Shown here one piece after another: positions 1-8,395 of a stretch of 64,000 nucleotides of DNA. Made by a program: the position numbers and the translations under genes. The stretch's first letter is position 1; the number at the start of each line of letters is the position of its first letter. Source of the stretch: JAYFQF01 sp034927285 (GTDB lineage: Bacteria > Bacillota > Peptococcia > DRI-13 > UBA5745). The notes under the pieces were generated by a model that was given only the letters and a program-made list of their open reading frames with translations, was not told the origin of the DNA and ran no database searches. The stretch spans positions 57,181-121,180 of the forward strand of contig JAYFQF010000031.1 in the NCBI GenBank assembly GCA_034927285.1, in the 5' to 3' direction.

Positions 1-1125
1 GACCAGAACGCTTTTGGCTATCCCGGGACCTTTAACCGCCGGATTGAGGAGGAAGCCATCGGCATGATCCGGCAGCTTTTGGGATTGCCCGAAGCATTCG
101 GCGGCGTCTTCGTTTCCGGCGCTACCACCAGCGCCTTTGTAGCCATGGCCTGTGCCCGTCAATGGGCGGCGGCAAAGTCGGGTCACAGCGCGAGCCAGGA
201 AGGACTTTACGGTCTGCCCCGGCCTCAGGTGGCTTCCGGTCTGGCCCATGGCGCCAACTATAAAGCCTTGTCCATGGCGGGAATGGGCCGCGGGATAAAC
301 AGCCTGCCTCTCCTGGCCGGCCGTGAAGCGGTGGACATAAAAGCCCTGGAGGACTTTCTGGCCAACCGGGATCAAAATATTCCCTTGATCTATATCGCAA
401 ACATGGGCACCGCCGCCAGCGGCGACCTGGACAATCTGAACGCCGTGGCGGCCCTGAAGGAAAAATACGATTTCTGGCTCCACGTGGACGGCGCCTTCGG
501 AGGCATGATGGCCTCGGTACCGGAGTACCGCCACCTGTTCGCCGGCCTTGGCGCTGCCGATTCTGTCACCATGGATACCCACAAGTGGCTGAACGTGCCT
601 TACGACGGCGCGGTGATCCTGTTAAAGAACAGGGATTATCAGTTCCAGGCTTTCACCAACTCCGCCGATGCCCGGGGCGGGGACTCCCGGGACGTGCCTC
701 ATTACCATCTGACGCCGGAAGGCTCCCGTCGCCTGCGGGCCCTGCCGGTCTGGTTTTCTCTGCTGGCCTACGGCGGACAGGGCTATGCCGATATCTGCCG
801 GCGAAATGTGGAGCTCTGCAAATATTATGGCGAAAAGATAAACGCCAGCCGCTATTTCCGCCTGTTGAACCAGGTCCGTTCCAATGTGGCGGCCTTCAGC
901 CTGGATTTGCCTGAAGAACAGATCACCCCTGAGCTGATCCAGGAAATCCTGGGCCTGGTGGAAGAGGAAGGGATCACCTATTCAAATTATGTGCCCTATC
1001 TGGGCAAACCCGCCCTCCGGGTCTGCATGACCAACTGGCGTACGGATAAAGGCGATGTGGACGCCGCCTTTGCCTCCATGGAACGGGCGGCAAAAAAAGT
1101 ATTGGCCGGAAGACAGCTGGAATGA
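1..1125 (+). CDS. PLP-dependent decarboxylase/aminotransferase-fold enzyme, 5' end cut off
   Basis: The reading frame is open from base 1 (DQNAFGYPGT...) and ends with TGA at 1123-1125, so this is the C-terminal ~374 residues of a gene that starts outside the window. It resembles the pyridoxal-dependent (group II) decarboxylase family, which includes aromatic amino acid and glutamate decarboxylases. Visible family landmarks are VSGATTSAFVAMACAR, the cofactor-contacting HVDGAFGG, and DTHKWLNVPYDG, whose Lys should form the Schiff base with PLP. The substrate cannot be told from the sequence. A hairpin and a separately translated gene follow, so it probably ends its own transcript. Confidence 0.85.
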   Translation, partial: DQNAFGYPGTFNRRIEEEAIGMIRQLLGLPEAFGGVFVSGATTSAFVAMACARQWAAAKSGHSASQEGLYGLPRPQVASGLAHGANYKALSMAGMGRGINSLPLLAGREAVDIKALEDFLANRDQNIPLIYIANMGTAASGDLDNLNAVAALKEKYDFWLHVDGAFGGMMASVPEYRHLFAGLGAADSVTMDTHKWLNVPYDGAVILLKNRDYQFQAFTNSADARGGDSRDVPHYHLTPEGSRRLRALPVWFSLLAYGGQGYADICRRNVELCKYYGEKINASRYFRLLNQVRSNVAAFSLDLPEEQITPELIQEILGLVEEEGITYSNYVPYLGKPALRVCMTNWRTDKGDVDAAFASMERAAKKVLAGRQLE

Positions 1126-1163
1126 AATGAGATATCCCCTTTATAGCAGAAAGAAAAATAATA

Positions 1164-1186
1164 AAGTCCGCGGGATTTCCGGACTT
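1164..1186. other. Small hairpin between the decarboxylase and the SLH gene
   Basis: A 7-bp inverted repeat (AAGTCCG / CGGACTT) with a 9-base loop lies between the two plus-strand genes. There is no T-run on the plus side, so it is a weak terminator candidate or a leader structure of the following gene. Confidence 0.35.
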
Positions 1187-1222
1187 AAAATCAGAACTTA
1201 ATAAATGACAGGAGAGAATAAA

Positions 1223-3016
1223 ATGAAGAAAAGATTGCTTTCCCTGGCGCTGGCCCTGGGCCTGAGCCTTGGGCCGGCGGTCCCGGCGCTGGCCGACGAC
1301 AGGGGCGCGTCTGCCAGCCCGTCCGCCGTAAGCGCCGGCGGCTATCATACCGGGCTGGTGGACGCCGACGGCTCTCTGTGGATGTGGGGATATAACCACT
1401 GCGGACAGTTAGGCAACGGCTCCACCAGGCACTCCTTAGTCCCGGTTAAGGTGCTGAATAATGTAGTCTCCGTCAGCTGCGGCAACAGCCACACCGCCAC
1501 CATTAAGGCCGACGGCTCTCTGTGGATGTGGGGATATAACTCCACCGGCGCCTTGGGCAACGGCGGAAAGTACAATATCGAAACCGGGTCCTCAGACAGA
1601 TGTCAGACCGTTCCCGTGAAGGTTATGGATGGCGTCGCCGCTGTCAGCTGCCGCGGCGACTATACCGCCGCCGTCAAAACCGACGGTTCACTGTGGACCT
1701 GGGGGGTAAACAACGACATGCAGTTGGGCAACGACGGCGGCGGGAACGTTCAGGATGAAGATTACGGGACCTATCAGACCGTGCCGGTCAAGGTGCTGGA
1801 AAATGTAGCCGCCGTCAGCTGCGGCGAAGGCCACGCTGCCGCCATCAAGACCGATGGTTCCCTGTGGTGGTGGGGGTACAGCAGCATTCCGGTAAGCGAG
1901 AACGGCACGGTATTCCTCGGCGGCAGCTACCAGGCTGTCCCCGTCAAGATCATGGATGACGCGGCCGCCGTCAGCTGCGGCGGTTCTCATACCGCCGTCA
2001 TCAAGACCGACGGTTCCCTGTGGATGTCTGGAAATGATAACAGCTGGGGCCAATTAGGGGATAGCTCCTCCATAGACGCAAAGGCGCCCACAGCCCCGTT
2101 CAAAGCGCTGGACGATGTAGCCGCCGTCAGCTGCGGCGGTTCTCATACCGCCGCCGTCAGGACCGACGGTTCCCTGTGGGTATGGGGAGATAACAAGTTT
2201 GGTGAACTGGGTTTCTCCGGCGGGAACGCAAAAGTGCCTTATTACGACATGATATCGGGTTATTACAGCAGCTTTCCTGTGCAGACCGTTCCTGCCAAAT
2301 TAATGGACGGCGCGGCGACGATCAGCGGCGGTAATGCTTACACCATAATTGTCAAAGCGGATGGTTCCGTCTGGGCGTGTGGAACAAACGAGGTCGGCCA
2401 GTTGGGTAACGATGGCAAACATGATCGTACGGGTACAGATGGCCGGCCGATACAGAATATCCCGGTGAAGCTCCCGGGCCTGACGGCCAGGATAAAACGG
2501 CCCACCGCCTTTTCCGACGTCGCCGCCAACGCCTACTATACCGACGCGGTGATCTGGGCAATCCAGCAAGGGATCACCAGCGGTACCGGCGTGACCACGT
2601 TCTCACCGGAAAGGGTATGCACTAAGGGGGAAATCCTGACTTTCCTCTGGAACGCCCGGAACTCCCCGGAACCTGCAATCAGCAATCCCTTTTCTGATGT
2701 TTCGGAAAACAGCTACTATGCCAAAGCCGCGCTGTGGGCCTATGAAAAGGGGCTTGTCTCCGGCCCTGCCTTCGGGGCAGGCGTCCCCTGCACCCGAAGC
2801 ATGACCGTGACTTACCTTTGGAAGCTGGCCGGCAGTCCCGCCGCGGGGGAAAGCAGCTTTTCCGACGTACCCGGCGGCGCGGATTATGCCGGAGCCGTGG
2901 CCTGGGCGGTGAGTCAGGGAATCACCGGCGGCACGGGCAGCAATGCTTTTTCTCCCGATATGCCTTGTACCCGCGGGCAAATCGTGGCGTTCCTCTACCG
3001 GGATTCAGCCAGATGA
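1223..3016 (+). CDS. Secreted RCC1-repeat beta-propeller protein with three SLH domains
   Basis: The start at 1223 is chosen because AGGAGAG lies about 7 nt upstream and the product opens with a clean Sec signal peptide (MKKRLLSLALALGLSLG...ALA|DD). Residues ~35-420 hold about seven repeats of the RCC1 type (GGYHTGLVDADGSLWMWGYN; CGGSHTAVIKTDGSLW), which should fold as a seven-bladed propeller. The C-terminal ~180 residues are three S-layer homology domains (FSDVAANAYYTDAVIWA, FSDVSENSYYAKAALWA, FSDVPGGADYAGAVAWA) that bind pyruvylated secondary cell-wall polymer. It is inferred to be a cell-surface binding protein with unknown ligand. Several repeats are nearly identical in DNA, a sign of recent duplication. 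A strong terminator follows. Confidence 0.9.
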   Translation: MKKRLLSLALALGLSLGPAVPALADDRGASASPSAVSAGGYHTGLVDADGSLWMWGYNHCGQLGNGSTRHSLVPVKVLNNVVSVSCGNSHTATIKADGSLWMWGYNSTGALGNGGKYNIETGSSDRCQTVPVKVMDGVAAVSCRGDYTAAVKTDGSLWTWGVNNDMQLGNDGGGNVQDEDYGTYQTVPVKVLENVAAVSCGEGHAAAIKTDGSLWWWGYSSIPVSENGTVFLGGSYQAVPVKIMDDAAAVSCGGSHTAVIKTDGSLWMSGNDNSWGQLGDSSSIDAKAPTAPFKALDDVAAVSCGGSHTAAVRTDGSLWVWGDNKFGELGFSGGNAKVPYYDMISGYYSSFPVQTVPAKLMDGAATISGGNAYTIIVKADGSVWACGTNEVGQLGNDGKHDRTGTDGRPIQNIPVKLPGLTARIKRPTAFSDVAANAYYTDAVIWAIQQGITSGTGVTTFSPERVCTKGEILTFLWNARNSPEPAISNPFSDVSENSYYAKAALWAYEKGLVSGPAFGAGVPCTRSMTVTYLWKLAGSPAAGESSFSDVPGGADYAGAVAWAVSQGITGGTGSNAFSPDMPCTRGQIVAFLYRDSAR

Positions 3017-3039
3017 TTTTTATTTTTCCAATTAATAAA

Positions 3040-3072
3040 GGCGTATTGCCCGGATCGGGTAATACGCCTTTT
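3040..3072. terminator. Bidirectional terminator between convergent genes
   Basis: A 12-bp stem (GGCGTATTGCCC / GGGTAATACGCC, one G-T pair) with a 5-base loop is flanked by A/T-rich sequence on the left and TTTTA on the right. It lies between two converging genes and can serve both. Confidence 0.85.
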
Positions 3073-3136
3073 ATTCTCTGCCGGCTTTGTACGGACATTT
3101 AACAACGGCCTGCTCTTTTGGGGCTTAGGCTCCGGG

Positions 3137-4012
3137 TCAAAGCCGCGTATCCTCAGGCTGCTGCCGGGCGCTGGCGGCATAAGGGCGGCAGTGCAGGTCC
3201 TGCAAGGTCTCCCGGATATCATACTTGCCTTTTACCAAAATCCTGCCGCTGCCGGGAAAGCTGATGGCCCGGTTGGGGCAGCTGTAAGCGCAGCGCAGGC
3301 AAAATGTACATCGGCGGCCGAAAACAAGATCGCCGCTGCCGTTCATTTTGATGTTTTCTTTGGGGCAGCGGGATACGCACAAGCCGCAGCTCGTGCAGCC
3401 GGGGCCCGCCCGGAAAAAGCGGCCCCATAGGGGAATCAGGTTCAGCAGGGATCTGCCCATGGCGGAACAGGCTCCGGGCTCCGGCAAATTTGGCCGGCGG
3501 GCTCCTTTTTCTTCACCCTTTGGCTCCTCTTCCGCCAGAATCAGCAATTCCTTTGTCCATTCCTTCACCTCTGTCAAAATCCCGGGAAAGGCACGGCGGA
3601 TTCTTTTTTCATCATATTCTGAATGCCAGTTGGAGGAAATAAACCAATAGCGCCCGTCCAGCACCCGGTAGCCTTTGGCCGCCAGGCGATGGGCCGCCAC
3701 GCCCAGGGCCTGGTTATTTCCCCGGCTTATTTCGCCGGCGGTAGCAAAAAGGAATACCGGCTGGCGAAAGCCGGAATCCGGCATGCTGTGGATGAAATCC
3801 AGCGCGATCCTGGCCGGGTTCATCCCATGGACGGGAAAGCCGATCCCGATGATCCGGTAATCGGCAGGGTGAAAACCGCTCCTGCCCTGGAGGATCTCCT
3901 CCATCTCCATAAGCCTGGCTCGGTGTTCCTGAGACTCCATACTGTCGTGGATTTCTTCCGCCAGGATTTCCGTGTTTCCTGTGCCGGAGAAATACACTAT
4001 GCCTATGTCCAT
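3137..4012 (-). CDS. EFR1-type protein: flavodoxin domain plus 2x[4Fe-4S] ferredoxin
   Basis: The N-terminal ~165 residues are a flavodoxin fold with the FMN phosphate loop YFSGTGNTE. The C-terminal part carries two Cys clusters, CTSCGLCVSRCPKE and CTFCLRCAYSCPNR, each the pattern of a bacterial [4Fe-4S] ferredoxin. This architecture is the EFR1 family of anaerobic bacteria, a one-protein electron carrier whose partners are generally unknown. At 291 residues it is slightly longer than usual because of a charged linker. AGGGGAGG sits directly upstream of the ATG. It follows the VanY-like gene by 81 bp on the same strand, but nothing links it functionally to the envelope cluster. Confidence 0.88.
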   Translation of the reverse strand: MDIGIVYFSGTGNTEILAEEIHDSMESQEHRARLMEMEEILQGRSGFHPADYRIIGIGFPVHGMNPARIALDFIHSMPDSGFRQPVFLFATAGEISRGNNQALGVAAHRLAAKGYRVLDGRYWFISSNWHSEYDEKRIRRAFPGILTEVKEWTKELLILAEEEPKGEEKGARRPNLPEPGACSAMGRSLLNLIPLWGRFFRAGPGCTSCGLCVSRCPKENIKMNGSGDLVFGRRCTFCLRCAYSCPNRAISFPGSGRILVKGKYDIRETLQDLHCRPYAASARQQPEDTRL

Positions 4013-4093
4013 ATGCCTCCCCTTCTAAGTTTAATTATCGCTATCAGTATATGACAAGCATTCCGCCGTCATGCTTTTTCCCTCTACGATAAA

Positions 4094-5317
4094 TTATCCT
4101 TGGATTTCCTGCTGAGACAGATCCTGAGCCGGATCTTCATCCAAAGCCCGGGAACCGTCTCCCGGATCGGGCTTGCCTTCTTCCTGCAGGATGAGGCGGA
4201 TTGCCGGGTCTTCGTCCATGGCCACGGAACTCAATGGGGTGGTAACGATAAAACCGTCGATATTATCCCCGGAAAGCGAAACCCCCTCGATCTGCGGCAG
4301 CAGCACATAGCCTTCCTCAGCGGGCTTTTGGTATTCTACCTGCCAGAGGCTGCCGTCCAGGCAGCGGTAGGTCAGGCCCCCCTCCCGGCGAATATAGTCC
4401 ACGTATTCCTCCAGGACCCAGTCTTTTTCTCTCAGGATTTCACTGTGGGGTTTCCCCACATAACGAATATGCCAAGGCTCGTACCCAACCTGGGTAATGT
4501 CGCTTTTCTCTTCGGTATAGCGCACAACAAAGCCGTACTTCCAGGCGTTTTCTTTCAGCCAGAGACCGTTTTCCGTCAGGCCGTAGGCGCCGTTCAGGTT
4601 GTTATGGCTGCGGGAAGGAATATCAATGGCAAGCCCCGTATGGTGTTCGCTGGTATAAGGACGCGCTACCCAAAAAGCGGCTTTTTCTTCGGCTTCCGTT
4701 CCTTTATAGCCCAGACCTTTATAGTAATTCAGTTTATTTCGGTAGAGAATCCCCTGATAGTTAAAATCACGGAAGGTGCTGCCCAACAGGAAACCCTTGA
4801 CGCCGTCTTTTTCATAAGCGTCCTCTGCCATCAGCTGAACCTGCTCCAAGACCGTGGCGTTGATCTTCATCCCGGCCTTGCCGGCGCCGAAGTCTGCCTC
4901 ATTTTCTGCGGGGATCCGGTCGTTCGCCACCACCATGTCCCGGGGCTCGTAGTCCTGGGGCAAAACCCAGCGGTAATTCACCAACACCATGAACCCGTAA
5001 TGCAGATCCGCCGCCGTTACATATTTGCGCAGAGTATTTCCCCGGTAACTGACCCCGGGAATCAGCTGCCCCTTATCCAGACGGAAAGGCTGGGCCGCGG
5101 GAACTTCTTTTGTCTCATAATCCTCAGCTAAGGTAACCTCGGGCAAAGGCTGGGCCGCAGCCTCCTCCGGCTTGAACTGCCCGTATAAAACCAGCAGCCC
5201 CAAGACGCATACCATGCTTACCGGCAAAAGCATCAGCTGGTAAACCGGATTTTCCTTCAGGGTCTGCCAGCTTAAGCCGCGGCCTTGTTTTTGTTTTTCC
5301 TCTCCCTTTTCCTTCAT
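4094..5317 (-). CDS. Membrane-anchored D-Ala-D-Ala carboxypeptidase, VanY-type (peptidase M15B)
   Basis: A single membrane segment (about residues 27-46, YQLMLLPVSMVCVLGLLVLY) is followed by an extracellular VanY domain. The zinc ligands and catalytic residues of the M15B family are present as SEHHTGLAID and EPWHIRYVG, and the substrate-side loop as LGSTFRDF. Such enzymes remove the terminal D-Ala from peptidoglycan stem peptides. The C-terminal ~90 residues are an acidic tail with no recognised domain. The gene is last in a run of hydrolase, Mur ligase, Ddl and LtaS-like genes, 28 bp after its neighbour, which supports a shared role in cell-wall precursor chemistry. An SD (GGGAGG) precedes the ATG. 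Confidence 0.88.
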   Translation of the reverse strand: MKEKGEEKQKQGRGLSWQTLKENPVYQLMLLPVSMVCVLGLLVLYGQFKPEEAAAQPLPEVTLAEDYETKEVPAAQPFRLDKGQLIPGVSYRGNTLRKYVTAADLHYGFMVLVNYRWVLPQDYEPRDMVVANDRIPAENEADFGAGKAGMKINATVLEQVQLMAEDAYEKDGVKGFLLGSTFRDFNYQGILYRNKLNYYKGLGYKGTEAEEKAAFWVARPYTSEHHTGLAIDIPSRSHNNLNGAYGLTENGLWLKENAWKYGFVVRYTEEKSDITQVGYEPWHIRYVGKPHSEILREKDWVLEEYVDYIRREGGLTYRCLDGSLWQVEYQKPAEEGYVLLPQIEGVSLSGDNIDGFIVTTPLSSVAMDEDPAIRLILQEEGKPDPGDGSRALDEDPAQDLSQQEIQG

Positions 5318-5345
5318 TCCTGTGCCTCCCTGCTATTCGATCCTT

Positions 5346-7169
5346 TTACTGATCCAGGTGATCAATATAATCCTTGCCAAACATCCGGTCGTAAGGCAGC
5401 AGCATCAGCGGCGCCAGGGCCTGGCTGTCCGAATAGCTCACCTTTCCGTCCGGATCCACGGTAACGGCCAGGTTATAGGCCATCCGCTCTGAAAATTGTC
5501 TCTGGATCCCTTTAAAATAGGTGGTCATGGGCAGATCCGCGTAACGCAAAAGCCAGGGCGCCAGCCCCGAAGCGCTGATCAGCGGCGTGTCCGGTTCCTC
5601 TGTAGGATAGTTTGCCCAGAAAAAGCTGTCGGTAAGATATTTTTCCATCACCAGTTCCGGAGTGGTTTCCAGTTGGGACGTCCAGGTCCAGGAAGCCTGA
5701 TGATCGCCGTAAACCAGCAAAAGTACCGGCTCGTCCACTCCCGAGAGATAGTCGATCAGATCCGCCAGCATCTGGCTGGCGTCGTACATATTGGCGCCGT
5801 AGGTACTGATTTCCCGGGTCTGTTCTTCGCTGAGGCTCAGTCCCTCCCCTGCGGTAAAGGGGTATTCCCGGGCACATTCCGGATAATTATAGGGACCGTG
5901 GTTTTGGATGGATACGCCGAAAGCGAAAACCGGCCCCTCATCCTCCCGGCGCTTATCTTCAAAAACTTCGATCAGCTTGTCCATAAAAGACTGATCAGTC
6001 ACATAATACCCCTCGTAAGACGGATTGTCAAAATCCTCAAGGGTGTAAAACTCCTGGAAGCCTAAATTGGGATAGACCATATCCCTGCCGTAAAAGCTGC
6101 CGGTATTGGGATGCAGGGCGAAGTTCCGGTAGCCCAGGCTGGTCAGGTCCCGCACCAGGCTGGGCTTTTCTTTATTTACGTATGCCAGAAAAGGGGTCAC
6201 CCCCGGCGGGCAAAAAATCATGTTGTAACCGGTAAGAAACTCATATTCCGTATTGGCGGTGCCGCCGCCGATAATCGAGGCAAGGGTCTGGAAGGAGCGG
6301 AGCTCCTGGCGGTAAGGCTCTAAGGGGCTGAAGGGGTCCGTTTCAAAGGTTATGGCGGAGCTTAGCCGCCTGGGGTCCCCGTAAGCCTCCATCTGAATGG
6401 CGATAATATGGGGCATTTTTGCCGGCTTGCCCAAAGGGCCCGGCCCCTGCCACCGGCTCAGCTCGCCGGCGGCAGCCTTTACCGCCTCCGGGCCATAGTT
6501 CTCCGGCGGCTTCACGTCGATGTGGGTCAGGTTCATCATGGTGGAAACCAAAAAGCCGTTGGTGCGGTAGTTGGTAAATTGATTATACCGCACGTCGGTG
6601 ACTCCCTGATCTTTCAGCACCTGGATATCCAGGAAGTGGCCGAAGAAAGCCAGGCAGACAACCAGAGTCCCCGCCGCCGTCAGCCAGCGGTGACGGGCGC
6701 CTGTGACCAGGGGCTGAAACAGCCGGCGCTGGTAAATCCAGATCACCGCCAGGCAGGCGGCCAAAAACAACAGGTTCTCGATGATGGCCGCGTTCAGGCT
6801 GATATTCATTTGGGGGGCAATCTTTGCCGCCACCCCCAGGTTATAAATATCCATGGGGATCAGGGGATCTCCGCGCAAAATCATCTTATGATAATTTACC
6901 GTGCTGATCAGGGCGGTCAGCAGGGCAAACAGGAACGCCGGCAGCAAAGGCTTTTTGAAAAAGCAGCGGATCAGGCAGTAAAGGGCGGCGCCCAGGGCGA
7001 AATCCAGAAGAAAGAGCCGGGGATGGTGATACATCCAGGCCAGCATCGCCCGGATACCGCCCATATTGCAGCGCTCCAGCACCACAAAGGAGGCGCCGGT
7101 CATCAGCAGGATTTCGGCAGTCCGGAAAAGCAGCTGCAACCGGCGCCGATCCTGACGGGTTTCAAGCAT
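5346..7169 (-). CDS. LTA synthase family membrane sulfatase-fold enzyme
   Basis: I take the start at 7169, where the ATG shares one base with the Ddl stop (TGATG) and AAAGGGGG lies about 10 nt upstream. A longer frame would run 21 codons into Ddl. The product (607 aa) has about five membrane segments in the first ~190 residues and an extracellular sulfatase domain from ~250. The likely nucleophile Thr lies in IGGGTANTEYEF, and later metal-binding stretches include FALHPNTGSFYGRD, VSIQNHGPYNYP and VYGDHQAS. The family transfers glycerol-phosphate or phospho-headgroups (LtaS, LtaP, YfnI, YqgS). The exact reaction here is unknown. Translational coupling to ddl is notable. Confidence 0.86.
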   Translation of the reverse strand: MLETRQDRRRLQLLFRTAEILLMTGASFVVLERCNMGGIRAMLAWMYHHPRLFLLDFALGAALYCLIRCFFKKPLLPAFLFALLTALISTVNYHKMILRGDPLIPMDIYNLGVAAKIAPQMNISLNAAIIENLLFLAACLAVIWIYQRRLFQPLVTGARHRWLTAAGTLVVCLAFFGHFLDIQVLKDQGVTDVRYNQFTNYRTNGFLVSTMMNLTHIDVKPPENYGPEAVKAAAGELSRWQGPGPLGKPAKMPHIIAIQMEAYGDPRRLSSAITFETDPFSPLEPYRQELRSFQTLASIIGGGTANTEYEFLTGYNMIFCPPGVTPFLAYVNKEKPSLVRDLTSLGYRNFALHPNTGSFYGRDMVYPNLGFQEFYTLEDFDNPSYEGYYVTDQSFMDKLIEVFEDKRREDEGPVFAFGVSIQNHGPYNYPECAREYPFTAGEGLSLSEEQTREISTYGANMYDASQMLADLIDYLSGVDEPVLLLVYGDHQASWTWTSQLETTPELVMEKYLTDSFFWANYPTEEPDTPLISASGLAPWLLRYADLPMTTYFKGIQRQFSERMAYNLAVTVDPDGKVSYSDSQALAPLMLLPYDRMFGKDYIDHLDQ

Positions 7170-8362
7170 CAGGCTTTGCCCCCTTTGGTTCCGCCGCCGT
7201 AGCCTGCCAGGATATTCACCGAATTGGACCAAATCAGCTGCTTTTGCTGGCGTTCCCTTTTCAGCGCCAAATTAATCATATCCTCCGTCAGCCGGCGGAA
7301 ATCTTTTCCCGCAGCTTCCCAAAGATAAAAAGACAGAGAACCGGGGATGGTATTCAGTTCATTAATGTAAATCTGCCCGTCGGCCTGGTCGATGAGAAAA
7401 TCTACCCGGGCCACGCCGGAGCAGTTCAAGGCCAAAAAGGCCTTTTGGGCCAGATCCTTCACCCGGGCTTCCGTGGCCCCGTCGATTTCCGCCGGCAGCT
7501 TCCGTTTGGCGCTGCCCATGCCTTTCGCTCCCTCGGCGGCGGGATCGCTTTTTCCGCCGGCCTGATACTTATCGGCATAGCTCAGCAGCTCTCCGCTGGA
7601 AATGGGTTCCTCGCAGGCCGAGGCTTCCGTATATTCAAAGTCGCCTAATACGGCGCAGTTCACTTCCTTAAGATTTTGGACCACCGGCTCCACCAGGATC
7701 CGCTGGGCGAAGGAAGCCGCCAGCTCGATGGCGTAAAGCAGGGACTGCCGGTCTCCGGCTTTCATCACGCCCACGCTGGAGCCCAGATTTACCGGCTTAA
7801 CCATCATCGGATAGGCAAAAAGGCCTTCCAGCTTTTCCGCCACCTTTTCCGGTCCGGCAAAATAATAGGTGGTATTAAAGCAGTAACCCGGCAGCACCGG
7901 CAGACCGGCGCCCTGCAAAAGGCACTTGGAAGCCCATTTATCCATGCCTACAGCGGAAGCGCCCACGTCGGAACCTACATAGGGCAGGCTCAGGAGCTGG
8001 AAAAGCCCCTGGATGCTGCCGTCCTCCACATTGGTGCCGTGGACCACCGGAAAGGCCAGGTCCAGGCTGGCGACCAAAGGATTGGAAAAAAGCTTTGCCG
8101 GATAACGCAGTACGTTTACCTTCCGCTTATCCCGCTGCAGCACCACCTGCTGGCACTGGCTCAACAGGTTTTTTATGTCCTTAAAGTTGGCGATGTCCTT
8201 TAGGGCCTGGCCGGTATAAAGCTCATTGTCCTTGGTGATATAAATAGGGATGACTTCGTACTTTTCGGGGTCCAAAGCCGCCAGCGTCTGGGAAGCGCTG
8301 ATTACGGCCACCTCATGCTCCACGCTTTTGCCTCCGAAAAAAAGGCCTAAATTAATCTTCAT
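7169..8362 (-). CDS. ddl: D-alanine--D-alanine ligase family protein
   Basis: This ATP-grasp ligase makes the D-Ala-D-Ala dipeptide used by MurF. Landmarks are the N-terminal LFFGGKSVEHEVAVISA, the ATP-binding MVKPVNLGSSVGVMKA, the omega-loop region SYADKYQAGGKS, and NELNTIPGSLSFYLW near the C-terminus, which provides metal ligands. At 397 residues it is longer than classical Ddl (~310-370) because of an extended omega loop and a Gly-rich tail. It lies 33 bp after the Mur ligase and is coupled to the next gene by TGATG. The loop sequence does not let me exclude a D-Ala-D-Ser or D-Ala-D-Lac preference. Confidence 0.88.
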   Translation of the reverse strand: MKINLGLFFGGKSVEHEVAVISASQTLAALDPEKYEVIPIYITKDNELYTGQALKDIANFKDIKNLLSQCQQVVLQRDKRKVNVLRYPAKLFSNPLVASLDLAFPVVHGTNVEDGSIQGLFQLLSLPYVGSDVGASAVGMDKWASKCLLQGAGLPVLPGYCFNTTYYFAGPEKVAEKLEGLFAYPMMVKPVNLGSSVGVMKAGDRQSLLYAIELAASFAQRILVEPVVQNLKEVNCAVLGDFEYTEASACEEPISSGELLSYADKYQAGGKSDPAAEGAKGMGSAKRKLPAEIDGATEARVKDLAQKAFLALNCSGVARVDFLIDQADGQIYINELNTIPGSLSFYLWEAAGKDFRRLTEDMINLALKRERQQKQLIWSNSVNILAGYGGGTKGGKA

Positions 8363-8395
8363 GCTTACCTCCGCTCCCTTTGGATAGATGATCTA

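Noticed and set aside
4100..5131. Long plus-strand open frame (343 aa) opposite the VanY-like gene
   Set aside because: It is the antisense of a recognised gene, has no SD and shows no family motif. Long antisense frames are expected in this GC-rich DNA.
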